From JALORV01 sp963780715 (GTDB lineage: Bacteria; Pseudomonadota; Gammaproteobacteria; Burkholderiales; Burkholderiaceae_F), in assembly GCA_963780715.1 (NCBI GenBank), contig CAWADK010000009.1:113976-177975 (forward strand): a stretch of 64,000 bases of DNA. Direction: 5' to 3'. Below are positions 57,492-64,000 of this stretch, piece after piece; within the stretch, counting starts at the first letter, position 1, and every line of letters begins with the position of its first letter. Under the pieces are notes generated by a model that did not search any database, was not told the origin of the DNA, and worked only from the letters and a program-made list of their open reading frames with translations. The position numbers and the translations under genes are program-made.

Positions 57492-59901
57492 TCACGGCGA
57501 TGCGTGCGGCCGGATCTCGTTGTGCCACTTCCACTCGAGAATCTCGGGCATGTCTTGACCGTAACGTTCAATGTACTCGCGGTGCGCGACAAGCTTGTCG
57601 CGCATTGCCTGCTTGAGGTACGCGGCGCGGTAGCCGAGCTTGGGCACGCGGTCTACGACGTCGACCACTAAATGGAAACGGTCGAGGTCGTTGAGCACGG
57701 CCATGTCGAACGGAGTGGTGGTCGTGCCTTCCTCCTTGTAGCCGCGAACGTGCAGGCCGCCATGGTTTTTGCGCCGGTAAGTCAGTCGATGGATCAGCCA
57801 CGGGTAGCCGTGGTAGGCGAAGATGATCGGCTTGTCGGTGGTGAACAACGTGTCGAAGTCCCGATCGGACAACCCATGGGGATGCTCGTCCTTCTGCTGC
57901 AGCGTCATCAGGTCCACGACATTGATGACTCTCACCCGCAGCGTGGGCAGGTGTTGGCGCAGCAGGTCGACGGCCGCCAAGGTTTCCAGCGTCGGTACGT
58001 CGCCGGCGCAGGCCATCACAACGTCCGGTTCACCGCCCTGATCGTTGCTCGCCCATTCGAGTATGCCGATCCCCGTGGCGCAATGCCGGATCGCAGCGTC
58101 CATGTCCAGCCACTGCGGCGCCGGTTGCTTGCCCGCGACGATCACGTTGACAAGGTTGCGCGAGCGTAGACAACGGTCAGTGACGCAGAGCAGCGTGTTG
58201 GCATCCGGTGGCAGGTAAACGCGGATGACATCGGACTTCTTGTTCACCACGTGGTCGATGAAACCGGGATCCTGGTGCGAGAAGCCGTTGTGGTCCTGAC
58301 GCCAGACGTGCGAAGTGAGGAGGTAGTTGAGCGAAGCGATGGGGCGTCGCCACGGTATCTCGTTGCAAACCTTCAACCATTTGGCGTGCTGGTTGAACAT
58401 CGAGTCCACGATGTGGATGAAGGCTTCGTAGCAGGAAAACAGTCCGTGCCGGCCGGTGAGCAGATAGCCCTCGAGCCAGCCCTGGCAGGTGTGCTCGGAG
58501 AGGATTTCCATCACGCGACCGTCCGCGCCGAGGCCTTCGTCCTCGGGCAGGCGCCCCGCGAGCCAGGTGCGGTCGGTAACCTCGAACAGCGCGCCCAGGC
58601 GGTTGGAGGCAGTTTCGTCCGGGCCGACGACACGGAAGTTGCGGGAGCCGAGGTTGTGCCTCATCACCTCGCGCAGGTAGCCGCCCATTACGCGCGTGGC
58701 CTCGGCGGTTACCGTGCCGGGCTGCGGCACAGCCACGGCGCTGTCGCGGTAGTCGGGTAAGCGCAGATCCTTCAACAGAAGGCCGCCATTGCCATGCGGA
58801 TTGGAGCCCATGCGACGAGTGCCTTGCGGCGCAAGCGCGGCGATCTCGACGCGTGGCGCGCCGTGTTCGTCGAACAGTTCACCGGGGCGATAGCTCTGCA
58901 GCCACTGCTCAAGCTGGTGCAAGTGCTGCGGGATTGTGGGCCGTGTCGGTCAGCGGCACCTGGTGCGAGCGCCAGCTGCCTTCGCTCGGCTTGCCGTCCA
59001 CCACCTTCGGCCCGGTCCAGCCCTTGGGAGTGCGCAGCACGATCATCGGCCAGCACGGGCGTTCACCGACGCCGTCGCGGCGTGCGGCGTTCTGAATCGC
59101 CTGGATTTCCTCGATCACTTCGTCCAGCGTCGCCGCCATCCGGCGATGCATATCCTGCGGGTCCGACCCTTCGACGAAATGAGGGTGGTAGCCGTAGCCC
59201 ACCAGCAGCGCTTCGAGTTCGGCGTGCGGGATGCGCGCGAGAACGGTCGGATTGGCGATCTTGTAGCCATTGAGATGCAGGATCGGCAGCACCGCGCCGT
59301 CGCTGGCTGGATTGAGGAACTTATTGGAATGCCAGGACGTGGCCAGCGGCCCGGTCTCGGCCTCGCCGTCTCCCACGACACAGGCGACGATAAGCTCCGG
59401 GTTGTCGAACGCGGCGCCGAAGGCGTGCGACAGTGCGTAACCGAGCTCGCCGCCTTCGTGAATCGAGCCGGGCGTTTCGGCGGTGACGTGGCTGCCCACC
59501 CCGCCGGGAAACGAGAACTGCCGGAACAATCGCAGCATGCCTTCGGCGTCACGCGCGACATTGGGGTAGAAGTCGCTGTAGGTTCCTTCGAGCCAGGTGT
59601 TGGCGAACAGCGCCGGTCCACCGTGGCCCGGGCCGGCGATGTAGAGCACGTCGAGGTCGTGCTGCCGAATGACGCGGTTCAGGTGCGCGTAGATGAAGTT
59701 CAGGCCCGGCGTCGTGCCCCAGTGACCGAGCAAGCGGGGTTTGACGTGATCAGACGTCAGCGGCTCAGCGAGCAGCGGGTTGTCGAGCAGGTAGATCTGC
59801 CCCACGGACAGATAGTTGGCTGCACGCCACCAGGCATCAAGCAAGGTGAGGTCGTCGTGCGCACTGGCCCGGCTAGTTCCTGCTGACAGTGTGGTCGTCA
59901 T
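57492..59901 (-). pseudogene. Phosphoketolase (frameshifted, about 803 residues if repaired)
   Basis: A thiamine-diphosphate enzyme that splits xylulose-5-P or fructose-6-P to acetyl phosphate. The N-terminal frame shows LDAWWRAANYLSVGQIYL, GPGHGGPALFANTWLEGTYS and VVGDGEAETGPLATSWHSNKF. The C-terminal frame starts HQLEQWLQSYRPGELFD and includes SHQDPGFIDHVVNKK, VYLPPDANTLLCV and RGYKEEGTTTTPFDM. The frame changes near 58915-58935 by one extra base (3n+1 length). All active-site blocks are present. No acetate kinase gene is next to it. Confidence 0.9.
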
Positions 59902-60353
59902 TGCGGCGCTCCTCACTGCGCTGGGTCGGCTTGATGCCTTCTTCGAGAGATGCACCCGACAAAGCGGCGAGCGAAATTAACGGCTGCTTTCCGGCGAAAT
60001 TGGAGACTAGTCCTTATGGCGGCTCGTGGCCGGCTCATGACTCCCAAGGCAGCTTTCATCTAGCCCCTCTAGGCTCTACTGCGGCGAGATCATGTCCCGC
60101 GCCGGGCATATCTATCACCGTCAGCGCACACTTCTCGGCGACCTTGGAGTACTCCATCGTTCGCCGAACAGATGACTGGGCACGACATTGCGTCACATCG
60201 AGTCGAGGAACTACGGATTGGCCTCACGGCGAGGCATGTGACCGCCAGCGTGCGCTAGCAGACAGACGGCCTCGCACTTGACACCCAAAGTGTGTTTTCG
60301 TGACGTAACAATCGCATACGTCGTCCCCTCGGGGCCGAATCCAAGGAGTTCAC
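59902..60353. other. Divergent intergenic region
   Basis: Between phosphoketolase (minus) and the DUF4398 lipoprotein (plus). TTGACA at about 60278-60283 could be a -35 element for the lipoprotein, without a good -10. I searched for the FNR/ANR motif TTGAT-N4-ATCAA and did not find it. No gene is supported. Confidence 0.45.
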
Positions 60354-60740
60354 ATGACATTCATGCGCCTGACCCGCAGGCCGGTGTTCGCACTTGCGCT
60401 GGCCACCTCGCTCGCCGTTGTTGCTGGCTGTGCAAGCGTCCCCGAACCGACCGACAAGATGGCCGTGGCTGAAGCGGCCATCCTGCGCGCAAGTACCAGC
60501 GGCACCTCGGCCGACGCCGCCCGCGAACTGCAGCTGGCCACCGACAAGCTCACCGCGGCGCGCCAGGCCATGAACAGCAAGGAGTACGAACGCGCCGGCC
60601 AGCTCGCCGAGCAGGCCACCGTCGACGCTCAGGCCGCCGAGATCCACGCGCAGTCTGCGCGATCGCGCAAGGCGGCGCAGGAAACCCAGGACGCGGCCCG
60701 CGTGCTGCGTGAAGAAATGAACCGCAAGACTGTCCGTTAA
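60354..60740 (+). CDS. DUF4398 domain-containing lipoprotein
   Basis: A 128-residue envelope lipoprotein. The lipobox is VVAGC at about residue 26. The mature part is helical and Ala/Gln/Glu-rich (ELQLATDKLTAARQAMNSKEYERAGQLAEQ), fitting DUF4398. AAGGAG precedes the ATG. It is the first gene of a pair with the OmpA-type lipoprotein 20 bp downstream. Confidence 0.85.
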   Translation: MTFMRLTRRPVFALALATSLAVVAGCASVPEPTDKMAVAEAAILRASTSGTSADAARELQLATDKLTAARQAMNSKEYERAGQLAEQATVDAQAAEIHAQSARSRKAAQETQDAARVLREEMNRKTVR

Positions 60741-60760
60741 ACGGACCACGGAGTGCCCAC

Positions 60761-61639
60761 ATGAATACATCGACTCGAACCATCCGCAGTTTCCCGCGTC
60801 CGGCCCGCCTGCTGTTGCTCACCGCGCTGGCCGCGGCGCTCGCCGCTTGTTCTACTGTTCCTGACCGCAACGCGGCGCTGGACGACGCTCACAGTCGCTT
60901 CAGCGTGGCCCAGCGCGATCCGCAGGTCGGGGCACTGGCCCCGCAGGAACTCAAGCGCGCCACCGAATCACTGCGCACCGCTGACGAGGCCCAGAAGGCC
61001 GGCCGTGATCGCGCTACCGTGGACCATCTGGCCTACATGAGCAGCCAGCGCTTGACCATCGCGCAGGACACCGCGGCCAGCAAGGCCGCGCAGACACTGA
61101 CGGCGGGCGCCGCGGCCGAGCGCGACAGGTTGCGGCTCGCGGCACGCACCAACGAAGCTGCCGCTGCACAGCAGGACGCAAGCGCGTCGCAACGACAGCT
61201 GGCACGCAGCGATGCACGCGTGGCCGACCTTCAGACGCAGCTGAACGCGCTCAACGCCAAGAAGACCGAGCGCGGCATGGTGGTTACGCTGGGCGACGTG
61301 CTGTTCGACAGCGGTAAGTCGCAGCTGCTGGCCACCAGTTCGCAGGACATGGCGCAGCTGGCCGAGTTCTTCAAGCGCAACCCGGAACGCAAGGCGTCGA
61401 TCGAGGGCCACACCGACAGCGTGGGCAGCGAAGAAAGCAATCGATTGCTTTCGGACCACCGCGCAGGCGCGGTCAAAGCGGCCCTGGTACGCATGGACGT
61501 GCCGGCCAACCGCCTGAGCACGCAGGGGTTCGGCGAGGACTCGCCGGTGGCGACCAATGACACGCCAGCGGGCCGCCAGATGAACCGGCGCGTCGAGATC
61601 GTCATTTCGCCGGATGCCGCCGATGTTTCGATGAGGTAA
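60761..61639 (+). CDS. OmpA-family lipoprotein with DUF4398-like N-terminus
   Basis: A 292-residue protein. The lipobox is LAAC at about residue 30. Residues 35-110 are DUF4398-like, then a coiled coil runs to about 165. The OmpA domain has VLFDSGKSQLL, IEGHTDSVGSEESNRLLSDHRAGAVKAAL and GFGEDSPVATNDTPAGRQMNRRVEI, with the peptidoglycan-binding Asp and Arg. It probably ties the outer membrane to the cell wall. A hairpin lies just after its stop. Confidence 0.92.
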   Translation: MNTSTRTIRSFPRPARLLLLTALAAALAACSTVPDRNAALDDAHSRFSVAQRDPQVGALAPQELKRATESLRTADEAQKAGRDRATVDHLAYMSSQRLTIAQDTAASKAAQTLTAGAAAERDRLRLAARTNEAAAAQQDASASQRQLARSDARVADLQTQLNALNAKKTERGMVVTLGDVLFDSGKSQLLATSSQDMAQLAEFFKRNPERKASIEGHTDSVGSEESNRLLSDHRAGAVKAALVRMDVPANRLSTQGFGEDSPVATNDTPAGRQMNRRVEIVISPDAADVSMR

Positions 61640-61646
61640 GCCGGCC

Positions 61647-61669
61647 GGGCAGGTTCGCTCGACCTGCCC
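61647..61669 (+). terminator. Hairpin after the OmpA-family gene
   Basis: GGGCAGGT (61647-61654) and ACCTGCCC (61662-61669) form a perfect 8-bp stem with a 7-nt loop, 7 bases after the stop. There is no T run, so it is a weak terminator candidate. Confidence 0.5.
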
Positions 61670-61715
61670 AGTTGAGCGCAAGCGGCGGGCAAGGAGGCTC
61701 GGGCCGGTCGGCGGG

Positions 61716-61943
61716 TCACGTCGCCTGTCGCATGAGCGCAAGACTAGTGCTGGTCCCGTTTGCTGCAAGGATCAGGACGGAGCGAGGTTTGATACTTCCA
61801 CTTGCAATCCCACGGAACTTGCCAAGGGCAACGACTCTGTCGCCGTGCGCTTCGACCTCGCGAGCAGATCGGCGCGAATACGCCAGGTACTCGTCCTTGT
61901 TTGCGACGTCGAAGAGATCGAGCGCATAGCCCGGTCTGGACAT
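61716..61943 (-). CDS. DUF1330-like protein, truncated
   Basis: A 75-residue protein. YALDLFDVANKDEYLAYSRRSAREVEAHGDRVVALGKF resembles DUF1330 proteins (first 16 and later blocks; for example LFDVANKDEYLAYSRR), but the usual C-terminal third is missing and replaced by an unrelated tail. It is the first of four minus-strand genes that end the window. Confidence 0.5.
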   Translation of the reverse strand: MSRPGYALDLFDVANKDEYLAYSRRSAREVEAHGDRVVALGKFRGIASGSIKPRSVLILAANGTSTSLALMRQAT

Positions 61944-62029
61944 GGGCGCCTCGCGGAGTCAGATTCAAAGGGGCTCGAGCCGGCGCTGACTATGTCGGCT
62001 CTTGGGCAGATTCTGAGGCAGCCACCGAC

Positions 62030-62044
62030 GGCAGGTCATGGCCG
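62030..62044 (-). repeat. Short repeat GGCAGGTCATGGCCG, copy 1
   Basis: This 15-mer occurs again at 63308-63322. It directly abuts the stop codon of the gene at 62046-62399. Flanks are partly alike (CACCG nearby on both). Confidence 0.6.
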
Positions 62045-62045
62045 C

Positions 62046-62399
62046 TTAGCGAAGTGAGGCCGGTTCCAAGGATAGAAGCGGAATCCCGATCGGACTCGGC
62101 GTTACTGCCTTGAACTCCTGGACAGGCTTCGCGACTCGCGCCAATTCCTCCTCCCCCGCCGGGCCGGCGAATCGCACCTCGACTAGCAGCCTTCCCTCAT
62201 CGCAGCGGCTCCTTACCGCCTTGACCCCTTGAAGCTTCTCAAGCGGCCGCTCCAACGGAATCGCGACTTCGCGCTCAATTTGCTCTGGCGATGCGCCTGG
62301 GTACTCAACCCGCGCGGCCACGACGTTTTGCTCCATAGCTCCGGACACTGTCAGCCAGGCAAGAGCGAGCCCGGACAGTCCGAACCGTAGGGCATCCAT
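62046..62399 (-). CDS. Small exported protein resembling one RND porter subdomain
   Basis: A 117-residue protein. A signal-like segment (FGLSGLALAWLTVSGA) is followed by VEYPGASPEQIEREVAIPLE, VKAVRSRCDEG and LLVEVRFAG, which resembles the first porter subdomain of AcrB-type pumps (YPGAS-x-E, then a strand pair). The rest of an RND pump is absent, with no other helices. It may be a free-standing domain or a remnant. No partner genes are nearby. The start at 62399 is chosen for the signal segment. Confidence 0.55.
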   Translation of the reverse strand: MDALRFGLSGLALAWLTVSGAMEQNVVAARVEYPGASPEQIEREVAIPLERPLEKLQGVKAVRSRCDEGRLLVEVRFAGPAGEEELARVAKPVQEFKAVTPSPIGIPLLSLEPASLR

Positions 62400-62485
62400 T
62401 TCATTCCAAGGGCGTTTGGTCCGCAATCGGGTGATTCTCACCGACACGCCCGACGTCGGCTACTGGCCGGGCTGAGACTTGGGCC

Positions 62486-63112
62486 TTACGCTCGACGTTC
62501 GAATGCGAGGCGTACCCCCAAGCCGATGAGTACGGCACCGCTCGTGCGATAGATCCAGGTCAGGGCCTTGGGCCGCGAGCGTAGCCACGCCGACAACAGT
62601 CCCGCGGCGAGGCCGACCGGCCCCTTGACCAGAAACGTGAGGCCAGCGAAGACAAGGCCGAGCACGAACACCGCCAGTGTCGGATGCTGTGCCCCAGGAA
62701 GCACGAACTGCGGCAGGAACGCAAAGTAGAAGATGGCGATCTTTGGATTTGAAATGTTGGAAAGCGCACCGTCAAAGAAGAGGCGTGGCAGGGACCTGGG
62801 CGCACCCGCAGAAATAGCGAACTCATGCTGCTTCGCGCGAACCAGCTGAACGCCGAGATAAACCAAATAGGCCGCGCCGAGTAATTTGAGCGCGAGAAAC
62901 AACCACTCGGACGTCCTCAGGATGGCGCCCAGCCCGAGTGTCGCCAGCAACGTGTGGCCCACCAGTCCGACACTGACGCCCGCCGCCGTGACCACCCCGG
63001 CAGCCGAGCCTTGAGCAACGGAGCGTGACATGACAAGGATCATGTCTTGTCCTGGCGTAGCGATGAGAACCAACGATGCAACTACGAACAACCACCAAGT
63101 CGCTTCAATCAT
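62486..63112 (-). CDS. LysE family translocator
   Basis: A 208-residue membrane exporter with six predicted helices. The N-terminus (ATPGQDMILVMSRSVAQGSAAGVVTAAGVSVG) carries the PGP-like/PGQ motif of the LysE/RhtB family; FFDGALSNISNPKIAIFYFAFLPQFV is the second hallmark. Probably exports an amino acid or homoserine-type compound. The ATG at 63112 is preferred to one at 63289. Confidence 0.92.
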   Translation of the reverse strand: MIEATWWLFVVASLVLIATPGQDMILVMSRSVAQGSAAGVVTAAGVSVGLVGHTLLATLGLGAILRTSEWLFLALKLLGAAYLVYLGVQLVRAKQHEFAISAGAPRSLPRLFFDGALSNISNPKIAIFYFAFLPQFVLPGAQHPTLAVFVLGLVFAGLTFLVKGPVGLAAGLLSAWLRSRPKALTWIYRTSGAVLIGLGVRLAFERRA

Positions 63113-63307
63113 CGAAAATTTCCCTGCCGCGATGCAGCGTTCGGTCCGCTTTGCCGGGCGATTCTGGCGGCCAGATGTTGGTTCTGCAACTGGCCCGAGC
63201 GGGATAACGTCACGAGAGGCTGGACGGTCACTGGGGAGTCTGCTTTGGAGACGAGTCGCAGGCTCAATTCTGTCCGCTTTGAGGCTCACCAGCCTGGCAC
63301 CGTCACC

Positions 63308-63322
63308 GGCAGGTCATGGCCG
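63308..63322 (-). repeat. Short repeat GGCAGGTCATGGCCG, copy 2
   Basis: The same 15-mer as at 62030-62044. It lies 19 bases after the stop of the gene at 63342-63863, so its place relative to a minus-strand gene is the same as copy 1. Confidence 0.6.
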
Positions 63323-63341
63323 GCAGCTGCGGTCAAGCGTT

Positions 63342-63863
63342 TCAAGTCGCATTTGCGGTGAGCCACTTTTCCGCCTCTGCCTTTATTGCTCGACCGACGT
63401 CTTCCGCTGGTGCGGAAGCCGGCGTTGAACCTGCGCTAGTTCGGAGCTCCTTCAGCGTGTCGGCAGCGTAGAAATGGCCCACCAGCCGTTCGACTCCGTA
63501 AGCGTCGCCGAGGTACTGCTTTGAGCCTTCGCGGAACTCGTCCTCCCAGCCAACTTCGTCGAGAAGAAGTTTGATTCCGTCCACGGGATCGACGACGCCG
63601 GCAGCAATTTCTGAGAGGTGCATTTCAATCAACTGGCGGATCGCTTGATCGCGGCTGGGAACCGGAACTGAGTGGTACTCGAGCGCGGCGCGGAACGCCG
63701 GCAGCACCTCGTCCAGCCGAGGATGCGCCGAGGCGTCCAATGCGGCGAGGCACTCCTCGGCATAGAAACCTTCGCTCATTAGGCTGTCAACGGTGGCCTT
63801 CATCTCCTCGGCCTCAAGACTGCCGAGAGCCAGCCGTGCTGCCTGGTAGCGAAGGGACTTCAT
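63342..63863 (-). CDS. Hypothetical protein
   Basis: A 173-residue soluble, acidic, mostly helical protein. The sequence has EEMKATVDSLMSEGFYAEECL and VDPVDGIKLLLDEVGWEDEF. No membrane segment or signal was seen. Not a family I recognise. The ATG at 63863 is chosen over one at 63968. It is the last gene in the window; 63864-64000 shows nothing I can name. Confidence 0.6.
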   Translation of the reverse strand: MKSLRYQAARLALGSLEAEEMKATVDSLMSEGFYAEECLAALDASAHPRLDEVLPAFRAALEYHSVPVPSRDQAIRQLIEMHLSEIAAGVVDPVDGIKLLLDEVGWEDEFREGSKQYLGDAYGVERLVGHFYAADTLKELRTSAGSTPASAPAEDVGRAIKAEAEKWLTANAT

Positions 63864-64000
63864 GCGGCCCGCAGTTGATCGATTGAGGTTGCTTTGCCCA
63901 TAGCGGCAATTTAGCGGCAGAGCCGACAGCGCGAAAGTGTCCGCTGTCAGGCAAATCGTGCGGCGCAACCGAATGGCAGAAAGTGGCCGGCTACCCCCCC

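Noticed and set aside
59902..60353. An FNR/ANR box in the phosphoketolase promoter region
   Set aside because: TTGAT occurs near 59931 but without the ATCAA half at the right spacing.
61980..63330. Integron attC sites between the small genes
   Set aside because: No GTTRRRY/RYYYAAC core pair was found at the repeats and no integrase is present, so only the cassette-like geometry is reported.

Overview
The window is high-GC bacterial chromosome. The rRNA operon order (16S, tRNA-Ile, tRNA-Ala, 23S, 5S), the termini of the 23S and 16S genes, and the rpe-gph-trpE-trpG-trpD-trpC-ung arrangement all point to a betaproteobacterium, most likely of the Burkholderiales. This is a judgement from motifs and gene order, not from a database search. 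Coding density is high and most genes are housekeeping. The last 16 kb (after about 49.8 kb) are looser and carry an insertion sequence, stress-type genes and small cassette-like genes.

Layout. 1-5.2 kb: a minus-strand peptide-import cluster (two paralogous substrate-binding proteins, a DppB-type permease, an M20 amidohydrolase) and a DUF3047 lipoprotein. 5.4-9.5 kb: a membrane-anchored unknown, an NAD(P)-binding protein and a frameshifted penicillin acylase. 9.6-10.9 kb: NikR and a NicO-type nickel transporter with a candidate NikR operator between them. 11-16.6 kb: a complete rRNA operon on the minus strand with promoter, boxA sites and terminator. 16.8-22.5 kb: enoyl-CoA hydratase, a PAS-GAF-GGDEF-EAL protein, protoporphyrinogen oxidase and a DUF3429 protein. 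22.5-33.1 kb, plus strand: an AcuI-like reductase, a two-subunit molybdenum hydroxylase, an exported methyltransferase-like protein, an APC permease, a MocA-like cytidylyltransferase that could serve the hydroxylase, and several membrane or hypothetical proteins, including an M61 peptidase.

33.2-40.2 kb: rpe-gph-trpL-trpE-trpG-trpD-GNAT-trpC-ung on the minus strand. A 33-residue leader peptide with five Trp codons lies between gph and trpE, followed by two GC-rich hairpins, so the operon probably uses transcription attenuation. A short diverged copy of the trpE 3' end lies just after trpE. 40.3-49.8 kb: apaG, mltA, dsbC, a UbiH-family hydroxylase, an amino-acid ABC importer, a DUF885 protein and a YihY/BrkB protein.

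49.8-64 kb: an IS110-family element; slipin plus NfeD; Met/Gly-rich envelope proteins; a LapA-like protein; an FNR-like regulator without the iron-sulfur cysteines; phosphoketolase; two envelope lipoproteins (DUF4398 and OmpA type); and a run of small minus-strand genes, two of which have the same 15-bp motif just after their stop codons.

Six genes (penicillin acylase, GNAT, trpD, trpG, rpe, phosphoketolase) are each broken by one net +1 shift, several at short G/C runs. The shared sign suggests read errors rather than true gene loss.
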